A stretch of DNA of 64,000 nt from Cryptomeria japonica. Taxonomy: Eukaryota; Streptophyta; Pinopsida; Cupressales; Cupressaceae. Position numbers and translations under genes: made by a program. Below the pieces are notes generated by a model. It searched no databases. It saw nothing but the letters and a program-made list of their open reading frames with translations, and was not told the origin of the DNA. Location of the stretch: assembly GCF_030272615.1 (NCBI RefSeq), contig NC_081411.1, positions 37,576,640 through 37,640,639 of the forward strand. Reading direction: 5' to 3'. Positions 1 through 12,419 of the stretch are shown one piece after another (positions within the stretch are counted from its first letter, which is position 1; each line of letters begins with the position of its first letter).

Positions 1-612
1 CCAATAGTGGAGATATTCATTTGCATTTCAATTTTTTAATATATTTATTACTACAATTAAACATCTTAATTAAATTATAATTAGTGTAGTAATTAATGTA
101 ACTTTTTTTGTTAATATTTTAGAGCATGTAGTCAGTGGTGAGAAAGTGGAGCATGATCTGAGTAGACAACATCAAGAACATGATATTCCCTAATTAGGTA
201 AAGAGGACCACTCTTATTCCTTTAAACAAATTTAATTGTAATTGGTGTATTGATTAATGTAACATTTTGTATTTCAACTCCATAGGATCTAGAGGGTATT
301 CAACACATTGAGGTTGAGGCTAGACAAAATGATGTGGAAGATGATGTTGCTCCATTAGGTAAAGACCACCATGGTTATGTTCTTTATATTAATGAAATAC
401 TTGTAACAATAATAAAAAATGTTATGAATTTAACCCATTTCTTTGTTATTGCAGAGGACCCCCCTTTGGTTCAGTGTCCTCGTCCTCTGTATATGACTAG
501 GAATACATTGAGATCACAAGTAGGGGGCAGAAAAACTGAAGATGGGGAAAATAATGAAGAACACGATGCTCCAATTAATTTTTTATATAGATTAAAAAAA
601 ATAAAAAAATGA
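1..612 (+). other. Exon-like units, possible 3' end of an unrecognised spliced gene
   Basis: Three short exon-like blocks can be read on the + strand, separated by AT-rich stretches of about 90-100 bp. Each stretch begins GTAAAG and ends in a pyrimidine-rich run plus AG, as plant introns do. The blocks lie near 124-194, 285-354 and 454-612, and the last ends in a lysine-rich tail and a stop at 610-612. The first two are similar in sequence: an acidic stretch, then CC(T/A).ATTAG and GTAAAG. This suggests a duplicated exon-intron unit of about 160 bp. The first block has an in-frame TAA, so at least that copy looks broken. I recognise no family. It could equally be transposon-derived. Confidence 0.3.
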
Positions 613-657
613 AATGATTGTAATCTACCTTATTTGATAATGATTGATTTTTATGCA

Positions 658-790
658 TTAATGAATGTAATTATGTGTCGATGAATGTTCATGAATGATA
701 TGTGTTAATGAATATTGATGAATGTTGTGTGTTAATGAATTTTAATGAATTTTATGTGTTAATGAATGTTATGTGATAATGAATTAATGC
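658..790. repeat. AT-rich tandem repeat, 27-bp period
   Basis: The 12-mer GTGTTAATGAAT starts at 702, 729 and 756, an exact 27-bp period. A degenerate copy follows at 773, and looser ATGAATGT units precede it. It is simple tandem DNA just beyond the exon-like blocks. Confidence 0.7.
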
Positions 791-3700
791 TATATTTTAA
801 TAATATATGAAATAATGAATGAATGTTAGATGTTAACAGGGAATTTAGAGTGATGTTAGGGGAGGGATGGGCCAAATGATCTTCCACCTTCACGTGGTTG
901 GCCCTTTTAAGTAGATAATATTAAACTATTCTCAAAACAAACTGAAGCTCAATAAGATAACTCAATTTTCAATATTTAATTATGTTGCACAGTTAATCTT
1001 ATTGAATAATGTATATTGAATCTTCATTGCAAGGTCCAACAAAGCCAACATGAACAACAACACCACAAGTTGTTGGGTATAAGGAAATCCCATATTGTTT
1101 TGTATGTAGACTAACACTATGAGTTTCCTCTAGCACTGACATCCATGGTGCAACTACAAAAATTATGAATATGCCTCATCCTTGTAAGTTTTTTTATTAG
1201 TTGACATTTTCTTTAGCATTTTGTAATTTTCCTTATCATTTTAAGTCTAACTACTTTTATATGGAATTTATTGTTCTAGTTTTTTTACCATCTGTCAGAC
1301 ATTATCGATACAAGGACTTGCATTGCATCCATTTTTTCAATTAGCTATTATAAAGGGTAGGTTGTATTTGTAAATGTCTCTTTCAGTTCATCCAAATTTT
1401 ACTTTGTAATAGTCACAAGATAGTCATTTATGGTATACCCTGTCTTTTGTTGTATACTTATGACTTTGTATTTCTTCTTCTAGTAGTCAAAAATAAATGT
1501 CTCGAGCTATTCTTTTCTACCCATGTGCCTTCACAATACTATGGGGATTTTTGTAAGCCCTTTTCCCTTTTTCCCTTTTGAACTTTAAAGCTCTATATTG
1601 TATCATCTCTGATCTAATTCTAGGACTACAAACTTGTTGATGATTCTTTATCCATTGTCTGGATTGTTATGAGATAACGTCTTTTCAACATACTCTATCC
1701 ACTGTATATTTTCTTCTTTTGAAACTTCACATTCATTAAAACTGAAATGTTTTTTCATGAAGGCTACTTTCTTTAATTTTGAATGAAACTCCCCATCATA
1801 TCCCTTGACTTGATTCATTCATGGATTGGTTGCTTATTGAGATTAGGCCTAGCTTGCATCTCTATTTCATACTATAATTGATTGGATCTACATCTTTGTA
1901 TTGTCCTTGTCAACATCATAAATGTTACTAGGGCTCTTGCTTTTCATGAGAATCAATCCTAATTTGGGTTGTCTTAAGGTTATAATTACCCTCTATGGCT
2001 AACATTTTTTCATTGGACTATTTTTATAACATTAATGACTGCAATCTTTTGTTCTAAAATGCTTTCTCCACTAGCTTCTATTGTCTCGAGGAAGTGTCTT
2101 TGAACAAACCTTTTAATTAAATCATGGCCCCTATCATGATTACTATAGGATTTTGTTTTTTTATAGGTTTGAGAATCTTTTGTAGCTCATGGTCATTTGA
2201 CTACTGCAACTCTGATGAAGATTGTGTCTTTTTGCTTCTTTCACCTACTAGCCTTTATGTTTCCCACAAGATAAGTAAACACTTTCATTGAGACTCATGG
2301 TTGGTATTTAATCTTTATAATGTGGCCTACCATATTGAACACTAGCATAAAGTCTCTTTCTATGATTGGTCTACAACCTATATGAGATTATTTCTCATAT
2401 ATCACTACATTCTGGATATCATTTTGACATATGGATTTATAACCCTATCTCAAACCTTATTACACATGGGGTTCTCAAGTATTGTATTGCATCCTATCAA
2501 TACACTTTGCATGGATGAATTTTCGACCTCATTTTTCATTCATGATAACCTTCAACCATATATTTTCTCTATACTAAAGTGGTTACAAATCTTTTACTAT
2601 TTTATCATGCATGTATCTTTCTCCATCCCTATGCATTGATATTTTTCAAAGACTATCATTATTACAAGGGCTACTAAATAGGGTTGATTTTAATGAAATA
2701 TTGTAGAGTATACACCTTGTGCTTGGGTGACTGAGAGGTCATCTTTAATTTACTGCTATCATGGATTCCTATGGTATTTAGACCGTCTTTGTGCTAGAAC
2801 TGCTCTTTTGTTGGCAATTTTGATTGGTGATTATCCTTGATCTTAGATTGTGATATTGTCATTGCTCCGTCTTTTACAAACTTTGGTCACGACTGTGTAT
2901 GTCATATGGACTATGTATGTCGCATTATTTGACTATCAAAACACTGCATCAACTATATTCTCAAGTTTTAACACTTCCATTTTTCCCTTTTATTGTTAGG
3001 AATATGTATGCCTTCCTTTTAGACCTATACTCTGTTGTTCACAACCTTTGCCATCCATGCTTGATATTATTGGAACTTTGTCATTGATCTTAGATATCTA
3101 TGGTGTTGCACTATTTAGTTTTGTAATAAATGATTGAATGCATCTGTATTTTGATGTAATGATCTTTCATCTTAGTGTCAAAACACTATTTACCTATCTT
3201 TTGATAGCGAATACCTATGTTTTCCCTTCATGACAGTGAACAAAACAACTTGTTTCTTCTCAATGGATGTCTTAACAGTGTAAAGGATTATCCACCTTCT
3301 TCAACATAACATCTACTCATCATGACTCCTCTTTATCTACTCATTGTATTGTTGATCATGAGTGGTAGAATCTCATTCATGATTTCTTTTCATATTATAG
3401 TCTAGTAGTTTCCTAACCTCCTTCAAACTCTATCCTTGTATTTGAAAACTCAATCTTTTTGGGATTATCTATCTAGATAAGATCCTCATTGTTATGGTTG
3501 ATCCTTCTATCCTCATTGTCTGTGGTTTTTCATTGCATTTTAGCATCTCACTATCATTTTTAATGTTATTCTTTGATTTTTTTGGCCATAATCTTTAATG
3601 TTAACCTTTCTTATTGGTTGTCTTGAAGAATCATTGTCTTTCATGGTAGTTGTGTTCCTCTAAGTTTGGCTTGAAGACTCTCCTATAGAATATGCACCTT

Positions 3701-5380
3701 CTTTATTTAATGGCATTGCTTAGATAGTTATCTCAAGTCATAACTAACTCTTGAAGGATTCATAACTGCACTAAGATTGCTAGAAGTACTTCAAAATCCT
3801 TCCACATTTTAGGCTTTGAAGTGATGTTTACATTATTCAATCAAGTGATGAATTAAACCCCTTTAGTGGTTGCATGATAGAGTCTAACTCTTCATATGAA
3901 CTTCAAGATGTGAAAATGGTTGGAACTCATTTTAAGTAAACAAAACTTGTTTACCTATTTGGCACTTTCAACTCATATAAAGATATCATTAGAGATTCTA
4001 AGAATACTCTTTGATGGCTCATGATAATGATATGACTACTACATAAATAAAGGTGAAGCCTCTCATATGCCTTTGAATTGATTCATGATGATGCAACTGA
4101 GCATTAAACTATTTTTGTGATATTTTGATTGATTGCTGAGATTTCTAGTATACCTTCAACTAGGCTATTGATTGATCATAACTCTTGGATCCCACTATTA
4201 CTCTTTTTTAGGCTTTCTTTGGTTGGTAATATTGGTTGCTACAAGGTCATTTTTCTTATCCTTCATTATATCGTGACTTATTTTCTCATTGTGCTTCCTC
4301 GTCATTAAATATTTCTCTATTTATTTTGCTTCTCTTGTTGATAATTATCATGGTCCTTGTCCTAACAAGATTTTAGACAAATCTTAAGCTACTGCTATCA
4401 TTCTACTATCACTGCTATAATAGTCCAAGGAAAGCCTGCAACTACTTGTTCATCACTGTGTATGAATGTAAATGATCTGTCTTCATTAGGCACAAATATC
4501 AATGTTTTGTCCTCATGCAACTATATTTCTAACTCACTACCTTTTTAAAAATCTTTCTTTACACTTTTCTGAGATATCAAATGACTGTATTTTCTAGGTT
4601 TATGGCATCTTTTTCCTAACCTTGCACTTCCTATCATTGAACTAGCCTATTAACAACCCTTATGTTCATTTGTTTCTCTCAAATTCTTATTATATAGTAA
4701 TTGTCTTTACGATATGGATTATGAGGTTGTAGCATTTGATCTCTTTTGGTAATAGTATTGTTACTATTCTGACATAGTCTTTCATTTTTAGTGTTTTGTC
4801 TTCGGTAGAGACTATTCTTTTTTCCGATTTGATAGCTTGTACAATATTTTGTGATTGATTCTAGATTGTGTTTGTGCCTTGAAACTAAAACCTTGAAGAT
4901 GTTTGTTGAAGGTGTTGTAATTAAGTCTATCAACTCACTATAATAGAAGTCTAAAAAGATGCAAGGTTGTTCCTTACTATTCCTTGGGTTCTTTCAAATG
5001 CAACCTTGCCATTTCTCTGTGTGTGATTTTCAATGAAAATAACAAGATCTATAGACTTAATCACTGCTCTATAGGTGTTCTTGAGGTTAGAAATCATACT
5101 TCAAGATGCTCTTTTCATGGTGCATGTATAGTGTTGCTTTGTCTTTATTGTGGTTTGATAGTGATTTTGTTCTTATCCTCTAACCAATCCTTCAATCTCA
5201 ACCCTTCAATCTAGATCTATTATCTCTCTTGTTGCATTGCTTCCATTTGGGTCATATACATGTAGGTTTTTATTATTCAACAAATCATTTTGTAAAATCA
5301 AATCTTGTTGAAAAAATATCATAATTTATATTTATTTAGAAGAGTTTTCCAAATAGTAAAGTCATTATAATTTATAATCG
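791..5380. other. No supportable gene; degraded AT-rich DNA
   Basis: Only short ORFs under 90 codons occur, on both strands, with no motif I recognise and no LTR ends or clear repeats. It is probably old, decayed repeat DNA or intergenic sequence. A very diverged element cannot be excluded by eye. Confidence 0.5.
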
Positions 5381-5389
5381 TTGATCATC

Positions 5390-5950
5390 TTGGCATTGGT
5401 AGTCAAAAATATGAAATGAAACTTTAATTGTTTTGCATGTAATTATGACTTGGACATGCTTGTTTCTTCTCTTGCTTTTCAATTATGAAATATATTCATT
5501 TTTAGCTAAATTATTTACAGTTTATTTCCTTTTACTTGTTTTCTGCCATGTTTGTTTAAACTTAAAATATATATTTAGAACTTGTGTCATGTAGGAACAA
5601 TTTTGCATCTCATAAGGTAATGACATGTACCATATATTTAATTGGATCATGAAAGTTTAATTTTTTTGAGCATAATTATGACCTGGATCTACTCATTTCC
5701 CCTCTTGCTTGGCAGTTACAAATTTTCAGCTCAATTAGTTACATCATTTTTCTTATTTCTCGGTATTTATTGAAAGTAAATACTTAAAATATGCTTCTTG
5801 TATCAATCAGCAGGTAATGACACATATGAAATACTATTATTCCATGTAGGATCTATTTAAATTTAAGCTCAATCATTGGTTGATTATTGTTAATCAAAAG
5901 TGTAATCAGAGGCTTGGGTTTACTTGTTTCCCTTTCCATTGGTTGAACAG
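5390..5950. repeat. Three degenerate tandem units of about 225-235 bp
   Basis: A block consisting of a TAATTATGAC-type start, a TGGAT/TGGAC core, a cytosine/thymine-rich run ending CTCTTGCTT or CCTTTCCATT, then AT-rich sequence, recurs from about 5441, 5675 and 5899. The third unit ends in the pyrimidine run and AG that precede the pyrophosphatase exon. The duplication therefore seems to lie in a 5' intron or promoter-proximal region. Similarity is loose and was judged by eye. Confidence 0.45.
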
Positions 5951-6162
5951 GGAATCTTCTTAAGCGTCTTTCTTCAAAGCAAAAATAGTTTAAACAAAGA
6001 AGCTTATGTCACAGGATTTAACTATGACTACCCCTAGTACCAATGCTGCAGGCAATGGAACTAAGGATTCACACCGTCCTCATCCATCTTTGAATGAAAG
6101 AATTATTTCATCCATGTCTTGGAGGTCTATTGCTGCACACCCTTGGCATGATCTTGAGATTG
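5951..6162 (+). CDS. Soluble inorganic pyrophosphatase, 5' coding exon only
   Basis: The reading frame from ATG 6006 encodes 52 residues ending in [20 protein letters not shown]. That is the conserved N-terminal region of plant soluble (family I) inorganic pyrophosphatases, which hydrolyse PPi to phosphate in the cytosol. The frame runs into a good splice donor, G|GTAAGG, at 6163; after that the ORF is intron. A pyrimidine-rich tract and AG at 5949-5950 suggest the exon begins at 5951 with about 55 nt of 5' UTR behind a leader intron. The family protein is about 210-220 residues, so roughly three quarters is missing. I could not find the next exon (the VEI..GSKVKYELD region) downstream. Either the next intron is very long, as is common in gymnosperms, or this is an orphan exon or pseudogene. 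Family assignment is confident; gene integrity is not. A Trp sits where the family usually has Arg before RS. Confidence 0.75.
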
Positions 6163-7000
6163 GTAAGGTCCATTTGCTTTTTGCTCATTTCTATTTATAT
6201 GAACATCTAATTAATACTCCAGCTGAGATATTTGCACATTAAGATGTTTGCATATACAGTCTTATTTTAAGAGCATTCAATTGTAGGGTGATGTTGGATG
6301 GTGTGGATAATGTCACAATTGTGTATGCTAATGATAACTCAATGTTTTCTTGCTATAATTCATATGTATGAATAAGTTGAAGGATGAGATTATTTATACT
6401 TCATGTGTACCATTATCTTCTAATGGTAAACAATTTGGTTGCCAATAAATAACTTTTATTGAAAATATGTATGGGATTCCTAGAATCTAAGTCCCTTCTA
6501 TTATCCCTTGATTTCCAATAATTATTCGGTTTAAATAAAATATGGGTGTTCTTTGTCTTGTGGTATCTTCACATATTCTTTTTAGACCAAGAAGGAAACT
6601 ATGACTTGCATTTTAATGTTGTTTCTCATGTACCTATAAGGCAAGAATTATTGGTAATTCACAATTTTCTTTTGTTTTTATATTTGGATACATCATTTTA
6701 AAGCATTTATGTTGAACATCTGGATGCATTGTGTAAGTACATATTGCACTGTGTAACTTCATTCTTTCTTTCTTTACTCTTTCGGTTTGTATTCCTTTCT
6801 CCTGTTAAAATTCTTTGGTAGATGTTATTCTTGAATAAATGATTGTCTAAATAAATCTACTTAAAAATATGCTCTATAAACATGTTGTTTTTGGCTGGAG
6901 AACCTTCCCATCATTCAATGTTTAAGTTGTTACTTGATCTTGGTGGTAGCCATAGTTATCTGCATACATCTTGAATTGATATTGAAGAAAACTTCCCATC
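6163..7000. other. Presumed first intron or flank of the pyrophosphatase exon
   Basis: AT-rich sequence with no recognisable exon. It starts with a consensus splice donor. Nothing else is supportable. Confidence 0.4.
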
Positions 7001-7440
7001 ATTCTCTCGTTAGAGGAGCGGTCATGGCTGCCGCCATTTTCTCACCGGATGAGTGGTCATGGTCATCATCAGAAGAGTCCCACCCAGGAAACATTCAACA
7101 AGGTTGTTGCATGCCCGATGCCATTCTCTCACTAGATGAGTAGTCATGGTTGCTACTGGAAGAGTCCTGGATGCCATCGTAATTCTGGCGCCAGTCAATG
7201 AAACACCCAACAAGGATGTTGTATGTCTGACAACATTATCTCGTCAGACGAGTGTTAGAATTTCAACATCCAACGAGAAAGTTGTATGGCCGATGACATT
7301 ATCTTTCCTTTTGAACGGTCATGGCCACCATCGGAAGAGTCTTGTGTGTCGTTGAAATTTTTTGTATGACCAATGGTATTGTCTCACTAGATGAACGGTC
7401 ATGGACATCGTCAGGAGAATCTCAGGTGATTTCAGAATTC
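7001..7440. repeat. Degenerate interspersed repeat
   Basis: Five or six diverged copies of a block with the skeleton ATTnTCTCnnnAGAnGAnnGGTCATGG..., usually followed by ...TC.GAAGAGTC, recur near 7001, 7038, 7125, 7225, 7297 and 7376. Spacing is irregular (about 37-100 bp). They lie between the pyrophosphatase exon and the 3' end of the chromovirus relic. They may be part of that element's 3' UTR or LTR; I could not define ends. Confidence 0.5.
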
Positions 7441-7774
7441 TGGTGTGGGTGAGCACTGTTGGAATGTTTGACTACAAGTTTTTGATGGCTACATTTGTCA
7501 GTATTTTGACAAAAAATAGTCAGAATTCTGATGAACAACCAATGGAATTGAGCCCAAAATGTACTAGTGAATGCTTCTCATTTTAGGAATAAAGAAGATG
7601 ATCATGTCCTCAAGAAAAATCTAGCTCCACAAGATCTGGTGAGAAAATGCAAGAAAACGTAGAGAGGAATGCTAAAACTACAAAATAGAAAACAAACAAA
7701 AAAGAAATGTTTTTAGTTGATGCAAGATTGCAAAGAACCAGGGATGCTCCTACATTAGACGTTCAAGGTTGTTG

Positions 7775-8716
7775 AAAAAGTAATTCCCTCACTTTTCTAG
7801 GGTTATAGGAAATCCAAAGAGGTTCACGTTTTCCTAAGAAATCCAAGATGAATCCTCAACTGGTTTGTCCTTCCACTTCACAAGATACTCCTTGTACTGA
7901 CGGCTTCGGGTACTATGCCCAATCCTACTATCCAAAATATCTCCAATCTAATCTTCTCCTTCTAGGGCCACTGTTTTTCTGACTATGCAATACCGTCTTC
8001 ACTGAATTCAGATTCATGATACTAATGTAGATCTGCAATGTTGAATATAGGTGAAATACTCAAACTATCAGGCAGCTCCACTTCATAGGTACTTCTAGAA
8101 CTGAACTTCCTCAAGATCTTGCAAGGTTTAAACTTCCTCATCTGCAACTTGTTATAGGTCCCAACTAGAAATATCTCTTGTCTCAAATACATCATCACTT
8201 CATCGCCAACTTCAAATTCCTTATGTCTCTTCTTCTCATCATCTTTCTCCTTATACTTGTTTTTCATATCCTCCAAGTGTTGTTTAGCTTGAATATGTAA
8301 GGTTGTCATGTGATCCGCAAACTCTTCTTCTTCTACACTATGCCAGCCTTCATTATTGATATCTCTCAATTTTGATATACCGCTGGGGTGTGCTTCGGTA
8401 ATAATATCAAAAGGTATTCTTCCAGTACTCTTGTTTACTTAATTATTATAGGCAAATTCTACTTGTACAATAATCAAATCCCAACTTCTATTTTTCTCTC
8501 CAACTAAGCATCTCAAAAGAAATTCCAAATTCTGGTTTACTATCTCTATCTACAAATAAGTCTGTGGATGGAAAGTAGAACTAAATTTCAAATCTATCTT
8601 CATCTTCTTCCAAAGTGTTCTCCAAAAATAACCAACAAACTTAGTGTCTCTGTTTGAAACTATGCTCTTAGGTAATCCATGCAATCTCACTACCTCCTTG
8701 AAAAATAGGTCAGCTA
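7775..8716 (-). pseudogene. Ty3/gypsy chromovirus relic: end of integrase core, integrase C-terminus and chromodomain
   Basis: Read on the minus strand, 8716 to about 8370 is the second half of an integrase catalytic core: it runs from [18 protein letters not shown]-like sequence into FWRTLWKK. 8369-8022 gives a continuous 115-residue C-terminal domain containing VGDEVMMYLR, MRKF.PCKILRKF and YEVELPDSLSISPIFNIADL, which is typical of Ty3/gypsy integrases. Downstream, about 7950-7830, is a chromodomain with the YLVKWKDKPVEDSSWIS signature, broken by TAG at its end. In intact chromoviruses this domain directs integration into heterochromatin. The core is cut at 8716/8717 by insertion of Tat1 and resumes at 23382. 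Several stops show it is dead. No chromovirus LTR could be defined. Confidence 0.85.
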
Positions 8717-8721
8717 CATGC

Positions 8722-9816
8722 TGTGTGTGTGAAAAGTGGACCTGTATCTGTATCCGAAATACACAACACTTAAATTAAGTCATTAGATGCATGGTTAGTA
8801 AATCAATAATCAATGAATAATAAACCATTACAAAGTGACCCATTGCCTTCTAGTAGATGTAAGTTTAGATTTATCCCAGAATGCTAAGCTATCAATGACT
8901 AGACAACACCTAAATGAAGGATTTTTAAATCTATATGATCATGAATATGAGCTAAATAGATGCAATATTTAAGCTAGATATGCAAGATTAATCTAACATG
9001 ATTTAAGAAATATTAAGCTAAATGATTTAAGCAATATGAAATAACTAATATGCAATATTTGAATGCAAATTCTCAATGAACCTAGAGCAAAAACAACATA
9101 ATAACATTATATTCTCCAGGAATTTTTTAATGAGAGATGAGAGCCTAAATTTATAGAAAATTTAGAAAGAAACCAATGGCTGAGATCAAATGATGATGAG
9201 TAGTCAAGATTTTCCAAGAGGAAGCACAATCTAGGTGAATTGATGTGATTGGATGCTTTTCTGAGTTTTAAAGGAAATTGAACTAAAATTAAGATAAAAT
9301 CACGAAAAAACTAATTTATTCTTTATTTAATTGATTTTAATATTTAATTTTTTTCAAGATTATCTCCAATTGAGTTCTTTTATCAAATTTTTAATTTTTT
9401 TTGGTCAATTAATTCCTTTTTTGATTTATTTCCATTTTTGAAGATTTGTGCTCATAATTTCCAATTCCTCTTTCTTGATTTGTTTCCTTTTTTGGAGATT
9501 TATGACAATTTTTATTTATTTTTCAAATTAATTCCTCTTTTTGATGATTTAATGGCAAACTGATTTATTTAATTAAATATGCTAGGATATTTAATAAAAT
9601 AAATAAGATAATTGTTTAAAATGATTTACTTGGAATGATCAATTAATTAAATAAATATTTAATTAATATTGGCTGATTAATTTACCATGTGACATTTGAT
9701 GATTTTAGAAATTAATTGTGTGATCAAGATTGTTTTAATTGCCTTTGGTTAGGACCTTGGTGACGTTGTCAAGATTAGGGGCTTATGGTTTAGATGACCA
9801 TTTTTAGGGTATTACA
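8722..9816 (-). repeat. Tat1 3' LTR
   Basis: It is 1,095 bp, with TG...CA termini, and pairs with 22246-23376. It is preceded on the low-coordinate side by CATGC, one half of the target duplication. Confidence 0.93.
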
Positions 9817-9829
9817 ATTTCCCCTCTTT
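9817..9829 (-). other. Tat1 polypurine tract
   Basis: On the minus strand it reads AAAGAGGGGAAAT, directly against the 3' LTR. This is the plus-strand primer site for reverse transcription. Tat2 has a near-identical tract at 39604-39617. Confidence 0.88.
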
Positions 9830-9859
9830 GAATTAATGTGCGAGCAGCGCATTAGTTCA

Positions 9860-10480
9860 AAGAATAGTTCATGTCTAGGAGATACTTGTTCTGAACTTGA
9901 TTGATCACGAACTAGATGAAAAGCGAGGTGTTTAGCTTATTTCAAAGCGACGAAGCTGAATGAAGTCTGATTAAAGTGATACCGTTCTTGAACTTGATTG
10001 AACTTAGGAACAATAGAAAACAAAGATACCAAACTTGAACTTGATTGATCAAGAAGCGGATCTTATTGATCTAGAACTTGATTGATCTAGACACAGCGAG
10101 TGATGATAAAAATTGCTCTTGAACTTGATTGATCAAGATACGATGAGCAAAGATAAACTGTCTAGCTTGATCCAAAGCGACGAATACTGAACACCTGCTT
10201 AGATTGAGTGTGATCAAAGATACTCTTTAAACCCTTGATTGAGTTTAAATGAATAATCACCTTGATGAAAAGCGATGAAATTGATTAGCATTAAGAGATT
10301 GATTCAGATAAAAGACAAATATCAGCTTGATTTGAAGCAATGAAACTGATATGCCCCTAGAGATTGATTTGATTTAGATGATCGAGAGATCTCAACTTGA
10401 TATAAAGTGATGAAGATGAGATACCCCTTAGCAATAAGGATTTGATTGATTGATTTTGTTTAGTTGAAAAAGATGTTTTT
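9860..10480. repeat. Tat1 3' UTR repeat with two alternating motifs
   Basis: The phrase GAACTTGATTGATC (with variants) recurs at least six times, interleaved with AAAGCGACGAA or AAAGCGATGAAA and shorter variants. Period is irregular (about 50-90 bp). Tandem repeats between integrase and the PPT are known for Tat/Ogre-type elements. Confidence 0.75.
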
Positions 10481-12185
10481 CTCAACTTTCGATTAAGATT
10501 TGAATATTTTCTCAAAATTTGAAGATGTGAGGTCATAAGGTCACGAGTACGCCCCCTTGGGAGAGAAATCAAAAGATAGTGAGGGTACATGGTGATAGGA
10601 AATTTTAGCGATGATAAGTTGTTTGAGCACAAATTTATTCAAAGGAATTTTTGAAATTTTAGCAAGAAATTGAGCGCAAAGTTAATTTGTAGAAATTAAA
10701 TTGAGATTCAATGTTGATTCATGAGAAATTGAGTGCAATTAGAAGAGAGAATGAGCTTTTGATGAAAATTGCTAAGTGGTCAAAATTTTGTGAAATTTTG
10801 ATGAGAGAGTTGACATCAAATTTTGATTTCGACCCCGAAAATGGACTCAAGACAGCCGATTTACAAGCTCATGATTTGATTTCATCATACTTGTGTTGAT
10901 TGATTATGAGATGATGTTCTATATATATCCATATCTTTTCAGTATAGATGTATGTAATGCAAATGATCATGGATGTCTATTTTTATTCCTTTTTATATAC
11001 AAATAAATGAGTGTGAATGAGTAATGAGTAATGCAAATTTTTCATTTTTCTATCCAATAATTTAGTAATAATGAAATGTATGAATCTATATAAGATGCTT
11101 ATGTATGTAGCTAACGTCTCAAAACACAAATACTCGATAGAAGAAATGATGAAGAAGAAACCAGTTAGCTGAGAAATGATGATGCTTCCAAATCTCATTT
11201 AAAAGATAAAGAGATCATTGTTATCATGCCAAACTCACTCTAAATTCATGAGATGCAGAATGAAATGCAAGATGAGATGCAAAATGAGATGCAACCGCAA
11301 CCTAGTCACTGGATTTGAAAAGCTTAATTTTTCATCATTGAGCATTTTACAATTATAGTAGGCAGAGTAGAGTTCCTCTCTTTGCATGTGCAATATTAAT
11401 TATCTTGTCTACAATAACCCTTTTTTTTTGTTCATATCCTTGGACAGATTACGCATGGACCCAGATTGCACAATAAATAAATTCCCTCAAAATAGACAAA
11501 GAAATGATGGGAACCTCCCTGTAGCATTCAAATAAGCAGAGTCGAGGTATGTGTGGCAATTTCACCTTAACGTGAAGGCTCTTATCATAGACACCCAGTT
11601 GATTACATGTTTTCAGATCATCGGAATCATTCCTATAGGTAGAAAACAAAGAAAATATTATGCCCCCAATCCTTGCTCCTCTTAGTCAAGATAGACTTTC
11701 TAGAGTTATGCATATGTCAAACAATTTAGTGATTGTTTTTAGTAGTCTTGTTTTTCTTGTGTACTCAGTGATAAAACTCTTTAGTATTCAGGAGACAGGT
11801 GACTGACTCGGATTGGACAACCAAGTTTCACTAACGTAAAGATGACTTGGTTGATACTACCTAGGACATGTAATGTACTCGGTTGATTAACCTAAGACTA
11901 GGACATTGATCAGTTTCAAGCCATGAGGGTTCCAACGAACCAGTATGTCACAAAAGTGATTGAAATATGTACAAGTGAAATCAAAGATGCATGAAAGCAG
12001 GAATGCCAACATTGCATTGATAGATGTAGCACTTGAGTACAAGAGGCACATGTTTGCTAGGTTTTCACCTGCTTGGTAGAGATTCATATATTTTTTTACC
12101 ATGGTGCTTGTTTACTAGGTTTTCACCAAGGCATTTTCTCTCTTTTTTCCTTTTTTTCTTCTGTTTTTCTTTTTTTTTTCTTTTT
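10481..12185. other. Tat1 3' UTR, non-coding
   Basis: Only short ORFs are present, with no family resemblance. A small run of GAGATGCA-type 13-bp units lies near 11250-11300. At 12105-12135 is a GTTTTCACCAAG phrase also present in Tat2 near 44320, so the two elements share 3' UTR ancestry. Confidence 0.55.
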
Positions 12186-12331
12186 TAAAATTTCTTCAGG
12201 ACTTTTTCTGACTTTTTATGATTTCTTCAGGACTTTTTCTGGTTTTTAGGATTTTTTTCAGGACTTTTTCTGATTTTTAGGATTTTCTCAAGACTTTTTC
12301 TATTTTTTAGGATTTCTTCAGGACTTTTTAG
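12186..12331. repeat. Tandem repeat of about 30 bp in the Tat1 3' UTR
   Basis: About five units built on TTTCTTCAGGACTTTTTCTG plus TTTTTAGGA. They follow a polypyrimidine stretch at 12145-12187 and lie just past the integrase end. Confidence 0.8.
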
Positions 12332-12419
12332 CTACAAAAACTACTGGAGCAGAGAATATTTAAGTGAAGAATTTCTTCAGATGGATAGTGTTGATCAGTT
12401 TGTGGAGATACTCTCCTTC

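Noticed and set aside
1140-5214. Several small ORFs (for example 2382-2639, 4984-5214)
   Set aside because: Their composition is typical of random AT-rich frames, with no motif or splice pattern.
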